This document shows positions 11,429-22,047 of a DNA stretch of 64,000 bases, one piece after another. Within the stretch, counting starts at the first letter, position 1. Every line of letters begins with the position of its first letter. The position numbers and the translations under genes are program-made. The stretch lies in NCBI GenBank assembly GCA_032164295.1, contig JAJHTX010000012.1, forward strand, positions 1,798,001 to 1,862,000, in the 5' to 3' direction. The notes under the pieces are model-generated. The model worked only from the letters and a program-made list of their open reading frames with translations. It did no database searches and was not told the origin of the DNA. This stretch comes from Inonotus obliquus (lineage: Eukaryota > Basidiomycota > Agaricomycetes > Hymenochaetales > Hymenochaetaceae).

Positions 11429-12527
11429 GTTATCTGACCCCAGGGCCCCCCAGCTGACATAAGTGGGGGACCCCCGTACCGCCCTGCGGCTCTCGAGGAC
11501 ACACATGCCGACTTCTTTCGTGCGGGGGATAACATGTATTGAATCCACCCGAGCTACAGATAGATACGGACGAACCTATGCCTAGCACGCCATCCCAGAT
11601 CACGCGAATGCACATCGATATCCTGAACTGTTAGTAGACTCGGGTTCTGTTGAGGCAGTCGCCCATGCTCTATTCTCAGTGGTGGACGTCGTCTAGTCAG
11701 CCAAGCACTTCGTTTTCTCGGCACCGCCATTTGCTCTAGTAACTACCAGAACCCCCGGCAATCCCAACAAATGCCTGTTCCAGAAATGAGGGCCCATATC
11801 CGGATTGACGGGAGCATAGGGGGGTTTTGGGTCTGTTATGGACAGATTTTCGGCACGAGCCTCCTAATCGGGTAAGCAGTTACTCAATTCAGTTTTCTCA
11901 CTCCTAGGCTGCCGCTGGGCAAAAACTCATTCTCACACCATCAGAAATCATACTGAATGATGATTCACCAATCAGATGAAGAACTTTCATGTTCCGGCCC
12001 AAATTTCTCAGGGTCAGGAAAGAAATTTCGCCAATCTATATCAGGTGACAATCTTGACCAACAGCCAGATTACCACAGGCCAGGACCCCTGATAATGCCA
12101 ACTGATGCCTACCACCGAGAATGACCTGTTTTATCCGGATTTTTTTTATTTTCCCATGCTAAACAGAGTCCAGTTTCGTGCATTTCACAACAATTGGAGT
12201 CTTTTTTGAAAACATTTGTGTCAAAATTATCCAGATTCCGGTGGTAGGCATCAATTGGCATTATCAGGGGTCCTCACAGGCCTAGCTGTCGAATGGGGGA
12301 CCCATACCCAGACAATTTTCTCGAGCATTTTCCCATTTTTGTGCCCAAATATCCGGATTGCAACAGGCCTGAGGTTCAAATTTTGCTCGTCTATGACCAG
12401 ATCGCGCCCAGGCATTTGTCAGGATTGCCGGGGGTCTTTAACTACCGAGGAGACCATCATCAGGCTTGTCATCGTTCCCAATGTTTCTCTTACGGCACAT
12501 GAAGTTGAGCAGTTCGATGATGACCCT
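11429..12527 (+). pseudogene. CSE1 (exportin-2) fragment, copy D, split by a MITE
   Basis: CSE1 is the karyopherin that recycles importin-alpha out of the nucleus. This piece resembles the other CSE1 copies in the window around the segment encoding DTHAEFF and, after the MITE, IVPNVSLTAHEVEQF. It is out of frame and interrupted by stops. It starts at a junction (GTTATCTGACCCC) shared exactly with copy B at 48782. It ends abruptly after the codons for DDP, where unrelated DNA begins. The element at 11748-12438 sits inside it; removing that element and one target duplication restores continuity with the other copies. Confidence 0.7.
11748..12438. mobile_element. hAT-type non-autonomous DNA transposon (MITE), 691 bp
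   Basis: The 8-bp duplication TAACTACC flanks it at 11740-11747 and 12439-12446. The ends are inverted repeats of about 30 bp: AGAACCCCCGGCAATCC at the left, and AAGACCCCCGGCAATCC when the right end is read on the minus strand, both continuing into ACAAATGCCTG. An 8-bp duplication is typical of hAT elements. No transposase is encoded. A second internal inverted repeat of about 38 bp joins 12085-12123 and 12237-12275. It is inserted in CSE1-derived DNA whose intact site is visible near 53793. Confidence 0.8.
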
Positions 12528-12910
12528 ATATATATTCCTGCTGGAATCTTGGTCAAGATTCCGCCCGTGGGAACTTTTGGGTTCTTCTCTCCATGGGAAA
12601 GCCCTTAGGTTTGCCTTTCCAACGGTACCTCTCTTGCCCAATTCCAACCATCGGTTCTTGTGCTGGGGGCCATTCTTTGTGTGGGAAAGCTGGACCCCCC
12701 TCCCATCAGTCTTGGAACCTCCTTATTAGTAAGAATAGTCTAGATCTTCTTAGTATGATCTCTCCTCCCCAATGTGACTTTGTTACTATCCCAATGTGAC
12801 TTTGTCACTGAAACTGAAAATTTCACCACACTCTACTCCTCCTGTTTACCTCTCATACTCACTATCTCAGACACACTCACACTGTTATCTCTTGCTCATT
12901 ATCAAGAACA
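12528..12910. other. Left margin of the RecQ element
   Basis: Sequence between the end of CSE1 copy D and the first start codon of the RecQ gene. CpG becomes scarce from about 12.7 kb onward. A short direct repeat (CCAATGTGACTTTGT, near 12768 and 12790) is the only structure I see. The exact left end of the element is not identifiable. Confidence 0.35.
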
Positions 12911-15900
12911 ATGTCTACTCAGTCAAAACCAAGGTTAATAAAGTTTCTATTATTTCTAAAAAAAATAAATATTGACTGACTCTCTCTTGTCTGTTTTTTA
13001 GACTCACCTGCTCCATTCAAAGCTGCAGCATGTCTCAACAGACTTTTTCTACTTTCAAATCTCTCAGTACTCATAAAAGAAAGTACCATAGACTTAAGCT
13101 AAATCTAATCTCTTCAAGTATGTAAATTTCTCTCTCTTCCAAGTCAGATAGATTTACTTGTTTCTTTCTAATTCTAATCTGCTAGATAGTACATGTCAGA
13201 CTATTTATAGATCTGCTGGGCAGCTTGGATCTCTCAACTGTTCTCAAGAAGGATGCAACTTCTCTCATGCAAACAAGGATACCTTTTTGGATCATTGGAA
13301 AAAGGTTCATAAAGGAGGAGTAGGAATGGAAGTGGAAAGGCTGGATGAGATGTCAGTTTCAGGTGAGTCAGATATGCTGTAATTTTATAAGATGATTTTA
13401 TTAAAGGCAGTTGTGGCTTTCTTTATTTAGATGTTCTATCATCTGTCCCATCCTGTCAAGCTCTTGCAAGTCCAACAATACTAGATCAAGAAATGGTCTT
13501 TTCAGCCCAGACTTACTCTCATCCTGCATCTACTCCTATCACTCAATCTTCCAATCAACAATCATCCTCACATTTATCAGCCTCACACCAATCTCTTGAA
13601 ACCTTCAATGAGAGAGAATTAGACATGGATGCTCTTTTTACCAAACTTAATCAACCATTCAAAGAGCAGGATGCAGTTGACATGGAAGATGAGGAGGCAG
13701 AGTTTGAAGTTAGAGAGCAATGGGCAGAGATGGAGATGGAAGAAGTTGAAGGAGGAAGTGGGATCTTGGAATCTGATGTTGATGCTGATGTTGAGAAGGA
13801 TCTTAGCTCTGGTGACTCTGGTAACTCTAGTGACTCTGATGACTCTGGTAACTCTAGTGACTCTGGTGACTCTGATGGATCTATGGACGTTGAGGATCAA
13901 GACCAGGATCAAGACCAGGCTTCTTTGCTTAATTTGCAAACTATCCAGCATGATGGATGTTTTTGGAGTACACCTATTCTTAGAGCCATGGACATTCATG
14001 TTCATTCAGAGCTCAGATGGGCTATGTGCAAATCATGTCAGATTGGACTCAAGCTAGAGTTCATCTGGGGACACATGAGCAAAAAACATCCTCAGCTGAA
14101 GGAGAGGGTTAAAGGCTTAGGTTGTAGATTAAAGGATGCAAAGTTATATTGTATCTTTCTATAGGATGAGCATCTCTCCTTAGAGCTACCTGCAACTCCC
14201 TTGCCCTTCTCAACTCCTATTCAAGGACTAGCCATCTTTAATGCCATTTATTGCCCTCATTCCTCATGTCATTATACCACCCTCACACAAAAAGTCATGC
14301 TAAAACATATCAAAGACAAACATCCTAAGCTGCCTGCCAATATCAAAGGCAGTAGCTGCAAGGCTCAAAGATTTTACTCCTTTCTTCCACTTTTCCCTAT
14401 CCAAGATATTCAATCATCCAATCCTACAAGCAGCATTTTCAAGGACTTTAGCCAAAATGTTTTACAGCACATGCCTTCATTCTCTGATGTTCCAATCTCT
14501 ACTACACATGATAGAGACCTCCCCCCATACATCAATATGACCCAGTGACATCTTATCTTAAAAGATTGGTATAACAGCATGGAGGAAAGAGAGAAGATCA
14601 AGAAGATTCTAGAGTTTCCCAAGCTCAATGATCCTCTATTCTTCTTGAGGCATACTTGTCTCATGTATTTTATTCAAGTGAAGGACATGGCTAGTGTGAA
14701 GATGTATAGCTCTTTAAGACCTTTTCAAAATTGGCCAATGTGAGTTATATTTCTTTTTTTAATTTTGGCTAAAGAAGGATGCTAATAATATATATAGAGA
14801 GATTAATTCCATCTGGAATGTTATTCACAACATGGAGACACTTGAAGATTACAGTCAACTTTTGGCTAGATTTGTCAAGTTGGCCATTCATTCACTTGCT
14901 GTTAAGGAGAAGGAGTATCAGATGGGACTTACCAAGGAGCAAAAGGATACTTGTATAAAGGCATGGGAAGTACTGCAGCAGTAAGTTAAATTTGGAATTT
15001 TGTTTACTTGGACAAATTTACTAATAAGCTTATCTTTTATTCTTTAGAGACCATGATAATATTCAAGCCTTACACAACATATGCTTTGCTTTGGTCACTA
15101 CACCCAAAGAAGAGATTATGAAAGGCAGAGCTTATTGTCCATGGCAAATCTTCCTTGCTGGTCTCTTTATGAAAATGGAGAAAGGCTTCAGCAAACCAGA
15201 TGATATTACTCCTCATTTGGCTACCTGCAAGTATCTCTTCAAAAATATCATCTTTATGAAGTGTGAGAACCAGATTAAGTTTATTGGAAACTTTGATGAG
15301 TAAGTCAGCATCTTGTTACTCTGTATCTTATTGAGATACTTATATAATTTACAGCTGTGCTGCACATTATTGCAGTATATGGTTGAATGCAGAGCTTAAT
15401 ACCAGCTATGCAGGCTTTTGTTCTATGAGCACCTATATAAGCACTATTGTGTTCTGCTCTAGAACAGAGGCTAGGATGTCATGAAACTCCACTCTTACAG
15501 AGATTGCCTATGAAGGAAGAAATCTGGTATTGGAGAAGCTGAGGTTAGAAATCAAGCAAGCTTTACAGGAGCTGGAGGAAAGACTCTTGGATATTTCTGG
15601 TGGCCACTGGTTAACTTATGCTATGGAACCTACATACTCAGAGGACATGACCAACACCAACTATGCAGTCTCCTTCCTTAACACATCCTTTACTCCTCCA
15701 CATGCCCTTTTACAACATCACACATCCAACTCAAGCTGCAAGCTTTTGAGAAGGAATTTTCAAGGAAAAATAGAAGTTGATCCTTCTGAGGCTCTTTCTT
15801 TTCTTGAAAAGTGTAGTGAAGTGGCCAAATTATTCTCCTGTCTCAACCAGATCACATCAGGCCAGCCCATGCGTACTACTGAGGTCATTGACCAAAGAAT

Positions 15901-18900
15901 CAGAAAGACAGAAAGGAATAGAGCCATCTACAAAGATCATGGAGAGACCTTACTTATCACCTGCTACACCAAAACCTCTAATGTCAAGAGCTTTGACTCC
16001 TACCTTCCCTACAAACTTCCTAAATGCCTAGCCAGACTTTGGGACTACTACCTCATTGTAGTTAGACCATTAGAAACTGTGCTTGCATATGTTCTACATG
16101 GAGAGACAGAGGCCAAAAACTATCACTTCTATCTTTACACTCTCTATGGACATAGGATGTCAGCCCAGCTGTTCAGAGACCTTTCAAAAACTTTATGTGG
16201 AAATACATGGAGTTTAAGGGAGGGGTGGCCAGTTGGAGACAGTTGATATCTGTTATCAAGAAGGAGTACATTCTACCAATCTATCTCAAAAAGAGCAGTT
16301 GGGAGGATGCTGGGGACAATCAGGCAGGTCATAGTTCTCTTACAGCTAATAAAAACTATGGCTTGACCAAGCAAGATATGGCCAATCTGAACTTGGAGAC
16401 TCTCTACTGTTTCATTCAATTCTTTATCAAGTTCATTGAGTTTCTTGGACTAGATGGAATGACTCCCTCTCTTCCTTTGAGAAAAACCAACCCTCTCTTT
16501 TCTGCCAACAATCCACCAGAGACCTTTATCAGAGACACCAATATCTATGATCTTCCTCCTACCACCTCAACTATCCATCTTCAATCTGTTCCTTCACCTA
16601 CCAGTCTACATCAATCTGCTCCAGGATACATATTTGAAGATGCAACAGAGAACATTATTACCAAAGTTCATTCTGAAATGCGTATTCAATTTGTTGGCTT
16701 GGAGAAGAAGATGGAGAAGATCATAGAGAAGCAGACTGCTCAATCTACAGCTCATATTATCCAAGAGATGAAGGTTGAGTCCAGTCAGTTTCAAACTTCA
16801 GTACTCTCTACTCTTCAACTGCTACAAGAGCAAATTCAAAAGATTGGTGCTCAAATCAATATCTCTCAGTCAACATCATCCATACCAGCTTCAAGTGCAC
16901 ATCATGATCCTCTTATCTCAAGAGTGCCCCCTGATTCTCATTTCACTTTCTCTATGGATTATGCTGAACAGTCATCCTCACTTAATACTCCACTCCACTC
17001 CAATTCATCTACTATTATTATCAACACTCCAATTCCCAAGAGGAACAGATCAGCAACTGCCAGTAGCATGAAACTAGTTAAGAAGACTAGGATGGAAGGT
17101 ATGAGAATATATCTTTAACAATTATTCATATGCTAATAATAGTTATATAGATAACTCTTCTTTATCTCCTATGGTATACAGTCCCATCTCTCCAGAGGCA
17201 AATCATTTTATAGAAGCCAAACTTCCTTCTCATATCAAAACTACATTTCCAGTTACCAAGCATGATGAGGAGAAAACTCTTAGGTTCCTTCTTGGAAAGG
17301 TTAGAGAACACATTGAGTTATCAAGTGTAGAATGGACATGTGAAGGACAAAAGCTGGGCATGCTTCTTATTCTCAAGAGACTGGGCAATGCACTAGTGAA
17401 GATGCCAACTGGAGCAGGAAAGAGTCTTTTGTTCTATCTCTGTGCTACTCTTCATAAAGGGAAGATGACAGTTGTTGCAGCTCCCTTTATTATCTTGCTG
17501 AAGCAAATGGAGGAGAGAGCCAAAGCCAAGGGTATCCAAGTGGATTACTGGACCAATTCTTCAGGAGTCAAGCCAAATACTCAGCTGGTGCTAGTCAGTG
17601 GAGATATTATAGGTGTTGAGAACTTTGCTGAGTATGTTTGCTTATAAATAGTTTCTAAACATTATACTTAACTATTTTTTTCTTTTATAGTTGGATAGAG
17701 CTCAATGAAGACAACATCAGCATGATCTTCTTTGATGAGGTTCATACATACTTTATCTACAGCAAGTTTAGGCCCAGATGCACAGTTCAACAAGTGCTTC
17801 AAATTTCCTGTTCCTAAAGTGTTCATCTCAGCTACTATGACCAAGGAGATGGTGCATCAGCTCTGGACCTTAACCAACAAACCATCCACTCTTTACATCA
17901 TCAAGGAGCCTACTCTGATGAAACAGCTCAGATTTTTCAAGATCTCCTTTTCAACTGCCAGAGACAATGACATTCTCTCCTCTACTGTACATCTAGTCCA
18001 GTTAATCAACAAATATCTATTTGATCAAGAAAAGGAGAAGGGAAGGAGAAAGATGAAGGACATTATCTTTTGTAACAACAAGACATATGCCAATAATCTA
18101 TCATCCATGCTAGATTGTTCAAAGTACCATGCATCATTGGGAAATAACATTCAGTCTTTGGAGATGGCAGAGTGGAAGGAAAAGGGACCTTGGATTGCTG
18201 CAACTAGCTCCTTATTATAGGGACTTGATGAAGATTTTGTGCAATGCATTATTTTCTTAGGTTCTCCCTATGGCATGGTGGACTTTATCCAAGGAGCAGG
18301 AAGAGGAGAAAGAAAGGGTTATACATGTCTAGTTATTATGGTGGACCTCCCAAACAAGCCTTCTGTACAGGCTGATAAACCCACTGATGTATATCTTCCT
18401 CAACTGCAAAAGTGGCTTCAGTCTCCCTCTCATGAGTGTCTTAAAGCTCAGCTCATCAAATATATGGACAACACCAGCTCTCCTCCTACTTGTCATGATA
18501 TTTCAGGCAGTCAACTTTGTCAGACTTGCAGTCCTGATCATGCTATTACTAAGCTGATCCTGCAACAGTCAGACAGAAATCTCTCTTCTGTTGACTTGAA
18601 GTCTAGCTTGTTGTTGGACATACCTGATGAAGTGGCACCTGATTTATCTTTGATCAGATCATCTAGTACCACCTCCCTTATCTCTGTAGCTCCCTCTATT
18701 CCTCCATACTCCTCCATACTTCCCCCCACCTCCACCTCCACCTCCACCTCCACCTCCACCTCCACCTCTACACAGTTTCAGTCTATCTCTACAGATACAT
18801 CATTCTCTGTTAGAGTGGATGCAGCAGCCATCAAAATCAAGATAGAGCTACAACAGGCTCAGTCTAAACAGATGGATTATGGACTTAGACTTCTTAAAGG

Positions 18901-19393
18901 TCACTGTGCTGCATGCTATACAAAGTATGGAACTTTGAAGAGGACAATGGATGATAACAGAAATTGCTCATCCTGTTGGAGGACCATTCTTGCTGAGCCA
19001 CTTAAGTCAAATACAGACTTAAAGGGAATGTCAACTTGGTGGAGCTGGAAGAAATTGATTCCTAGAGTCAAAGGCAAGAGCTACATATCCTGTTACAGGT
19101 GCATGATGTCTCTAGATCAAGCTGGATCTAAAGTTAGACCAGAATCTCATCCAGAGAGACTTGATCTTAATGCAGACTGTCTATATCAAGATATTGCTGC
19201 AATAGTGGGATTTGTAGTCAAAGCAGATGATGAAATTTGGAAGGATTTGGTGGAATATTTTCAAAATGTTGGATTGAAGAAGGAGATAAGTTGGAGAGAT
19301 TATGCAGAGTGGCTAGGTCATAAAGAAGAGTATCAACATGTGAATCTCTTACTTGTATTCTTATTTGTTCTTCAGAAGTGGCAAAGCTTGTAA
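12911..19393 (+). pseudogene. RecQ-like helicase gene with C2H2 fingers and a tyrosine-recombinase-like motif (degraded)
   Basis: One gene seems to span this stretch, of the type related to subtelomeric RecQ helicases of basidiomycetes. It starts MSTQSKPR and carries C2H2 fingers: C-x4-C near 13020, CSQEGC...H...H at 13240-13310, CKSC...H...KH at 14029, and CPHSSC...HIKDKH at 14250. An acidic Ser/Asp repeat follows at 13800-13920. Next comes a region ending QAGHSSLTANKNY (about 16320), whose GHSS-to-Tyr spacing matches box II of tyrosine recombinases. The helicase has motif I PTGAGKS (17406), a truncated motif II (FFDEVH, 17731), and motif VI FIQGAGRGER (18286). A cysteine-rich tail (CAACYTKYG, CYRCMM) closes it. 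In-frame stops at 14162, about 14546, 15481 and 18218 and a frameshift near 16190 break it. Arginine is mostly coded by AGA/AGG and CpG is nearly absent. Confidence 0.7.
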
Positions 19394-19488
19394 CTTTTTT
19401 TAATAAATACCATATAAATTTTCCAGCACAGAATAAATACCATACAATAGGTAATACTAAGAGATTGAGCAGGAAAGAGAGGGGGGAG

Positions 19489-19603
19489 TGAGTTGAATCA
19501 CAATATAAAGAAAAGTGTGAGTTGAATCACAGAATAAGGAGAAGTGTGAGTTGAATCACAATACAAAGAAAGGAGTGAGTTGAATCACAATATAGAGTAT
19601 GAA
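19489..19603. repeat. 29-bp tandem repeat, four copies
   Basis: The core TGAGTTGAATCA recurs at 19489, 19518, 19547 and 19576, exactly 29 bp apart, with AT-rich spacers. It lies between the stop codons of the two convergent genes of the RecQ element, where a terminator would be expected. Function unknown. Confidence 0.75.
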
Positions 19604-19622
19604 AAAGAAAGAAGTTAGAAAT

Positions 19623-20960
19623 TTAATCATCCTCCTCAACACCTAGAGGTTCAAAGGGATACAAATGAATGCCTAAAGCCTCCTGGTTTAATCTAATCCT
19701 TTCCAAAAGCCTAAGATAACCATTGTTGTTACCTTCTGAGGCTCCTGTCTCAGGATCAAACCAATGAAAAACATGTGAAAGGTCATCAAGATCCACATCC
19801 CTGTTAAGAAGAGAAGAAATGAAAAGAGGTTCTTTACCACAACTACATTTGTCATCATCCTCATCATCAATCACAATCTGCTCTCTGTGAACCCTAAAAA
19901 CCCCTTCAATAAGTCTAAGCTCATATAATGCATCTACCTAGGTTGAGAAAACTCTGCACTCTTCTGCAGTAACCTGAATAGGACCATCTGTAGTAAGATT
20001 AATATGTATGTTGAGAAAATCATAGAGTGTAAGGAATCTTGCTGTATTGACAGCATTTGGTACCCTGATAGACACACAAGGTAGCTCATGTATAGTGCCA
20101 GTGACATCAACACATCTTGCCATCCTCATAGGAAAGCATATGCCTTAAGAAATATAGAGTTACAATTATCTGAATTATTGAATATACATATGTAAAGACT
20201 CACTTGGAAAGACATGCACATAGGACCATCCAATTTCTGCAGCTGTGACCTCCAGTGGCTTATCTTGAGTAGGTAGATGAAGAAGGCCTGCTTGATGAAG
20301 ATTGATACTCCAAGGAGCATTCTAAAGAGAGAACAAGAAGTATAAGAAAAAAGGATAAGATTAAAATAATACTTACAATATTGAAGGCATTGCATCTAAA
20401 GAAAGGATACTGATGCTCATCATCTGTCCTTTTGAAAGAGTGGTCTAGACCCATATAGCAGGCAGGAATTGGCATTGAGAGGTTATTGATAAAGACTTCA
20501 AGATCAGATTGACAGGCCTGAAGCCATTGACCTAAAGAAGAAAATAGGTAAGATATATAATAGATATGAAAGCCAAAATAAGAAAGCTACCAAGAAGATA
20601 AACTCCAACCACTTTGTCAGTAAAGACAGCAGGCTCAGTAGTTGTGGAACCTAAAGAATAAGATTTAAGAATTATAAGAAAGAAAGAAAAAAGAAAAGGA
20701 CTTACAAAATAGGAGGGTGTGTAGCCAGGACTTGAAAGCCCAATAGATATGGTTTGTGAAGACTTTATTGTAGCCTTGTAGGATGATCAATGTAAGTTGA
20801 AATTAAAAGGAAAGTTAATACTTACCTCTAGGTTTATACCCCAAATCAAAATTTATCCTAGGAGAGGCAGTACTGCAGAGAACTAGAACAGATGCCAAAG
20901 AGGATTGGTCCAGGTTAAAGGGAAATGTGGAATGATTGAAGTAGGCTTAGAACATTTTGA
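19623..20960 (-). CDS. Unrecognised multi-exon gene of the RecQ element
   Basis: Minus-strand coding segments separated by short introns can be chained from about 20960 down to a stop at 19623. Segments include INFDLGYKPR, NKVFTKPYLLGFQ, PACYMGLDHSF, YPFFRCNAFNI, GWSYVHVFPS, and a terminal exon rich in Asp/Glu (VIDDEDDDKCSCGKE) ending LGVEEDD. It shares the extreme CpG shortage and AT-richness of the helicase gene and converges on it, so both probably belong to one element. I do not recognise a family. Its upstream region is the palindrome array at 21042-21724. Internal exon borders are approximate and one frame break near 20050 is possible. Confidence 0.45.
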
Positions 20961-21041
20961 GTAGAATTTGAGGTACTTGAGTGACTGGAGGGAGGTTGGA
21001 GTTGACTCAGACTGTAGAGAGAGAGAGTTGGCCACAGAGAA

Positions 21042-21724
21042 TGTCCTGAGATTCGGGACACTCCTATAAGGCAGTTATTATATTGTTTGGAATGAAGCTG
21101 AGAGCAGAGCATGTCCCGAATTCCGGGACACTGCTGTGAGGCAGTCATTATATGGTCTGCAATACAGTTGAGAGCAGAGAATGTCCCAAATCTCGGGACA
21201 CTCCTGTGAGGCAGCCAGTATACTACAGGTGGGTACATTAAGTCTTCGCCTCCCCTCCAGATCTGGAAGGTAGATTTGCATACTTTATATTGCAATTTAA
21301 GTATCAGGTAGCTCCCTGGTAACCTGTTCATATCGGCAAGGTCTGAGTTCGACTCAATTACTTACCCAATAAGACATGCAAATCACCTTCCAAATTTGGG
21401 GGGGGCTGAAAACTTAATTTACCCACCTGTATTTGGAATGAAGCTGAGAGAAAATAAATCATTACATACAAACTGTCAGGATCTTCCAGACAGTTGGTGA
21501 AAGCTCAAAAATAGAAAGAATTTTAATGCAGATTGGATTGTTGAGTACTAGTTGTCCGGAATTTCCGGACAGTGGCAGAGGGCTCAAAAACAAGAAAAAT
21601 ATTAAAACAAATCTTTGCATACAAATTGTCCAGATTTTCCGGACAGTAGTGGAAAGCTCAAAAATAAAAATAATTTTAATACAGATCAGATTGTTGAGTA
21701 TTAGTTGTCCGGAATTTCTGGACA
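21042..21724. repeat. Array of seven 19-bp palindromes
   Basis: Variants of TGTCCCGAATTCCGGGACA or TGTCCGGAATTTCCGGACA occur at 21042, 21112, 21182, 21474, 21553, 21627 and 21706. The first three lie in a 70-bp tandem repeat; the last four form two copies of a 153-bp unit. The gap between the third and fourth is about 86 bp once the inserted MITE (204 bp plus TA) is removed, so the seven sites were spaced about 70-86 bp apart. All CpG dinucleotides of the array outside the MITE lie inside the palindromes. The array sits directly upstream of the minus-strand gene. It may be a protein-binding array; the binder is unknown. Confidence 0.85.
21226..21429. mobile_element. Tc1/mariner-type MITE, 204 bp
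   Basis: The element runs from CAGGTGGGTA to TACCCACCTG and is flanked by TA on both sides (21224-21225 and 21430-21431). The terminal inverted repeats extend about 75 bp with mismatches (both arms carry TCTGGAAGGT/TTTGGAAGGT and TTTGCAT), so most of the element folds back. It has no coding capacity. It interrupts the 70-bp tandem repeat of the palindrome array. An internal stretch (TAGCTCCCTGGTA and GAGTTCGACTC) resembles weak tRNA A and B boxes. Confidence 0.8.
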
Positions 21725-21737
21725 GTGGCAGAGGGCT

Positions 21738-22047
21738 CTAAATTAGGCAAATTCACGTGATGTTTTTGATGTGCATTGTGCCCTCAGAGGTCAAAAACTC
21801 ACTAAATGCCTAATTTCTCGGTCAATTCTGCACGTAAAATTATGATATAGATATGTAAAATAAGTATTCAATAATGTGCATCTACCCATGTAAAAATATT
21901 GAGAAAATATTATGTGTATGTGGCAGGAAAATCCCTGTGGATCATTGGAAGTTGACTATCACGTGACTCATCTGGGGACAACGTGTTCACTATGTGCTCC
22001 ATCCGCTTTGTCCCATCCACAACAAGTACAAACTCTTGTTCTTGACA
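21738..22047. other. Right margin of the RecQ element
   Basis: An imperfect inverted repeat (AAATTAGGCA near 21740 and TGCCTAATTT near 21805) follows the palindrome array. The remaining DNA up to the CSE1 start codon is AT-rich with no gene. The exact element end is not resolved. Confidence 0.35.

Noticed and set aside
18721..18765. Microsatellite (CCACCT repeat) as a mobile-element end
   Set aside because: It is a simple repeat coding Ser-Thr in the RecQ gene, with no terminal structure.
21295..21365. tRNA gene
   Set aside because: A- and B-box-like words and a weak acceptor pairing are present, but the D and anticodon stems do not form. It lies inside a MITE.
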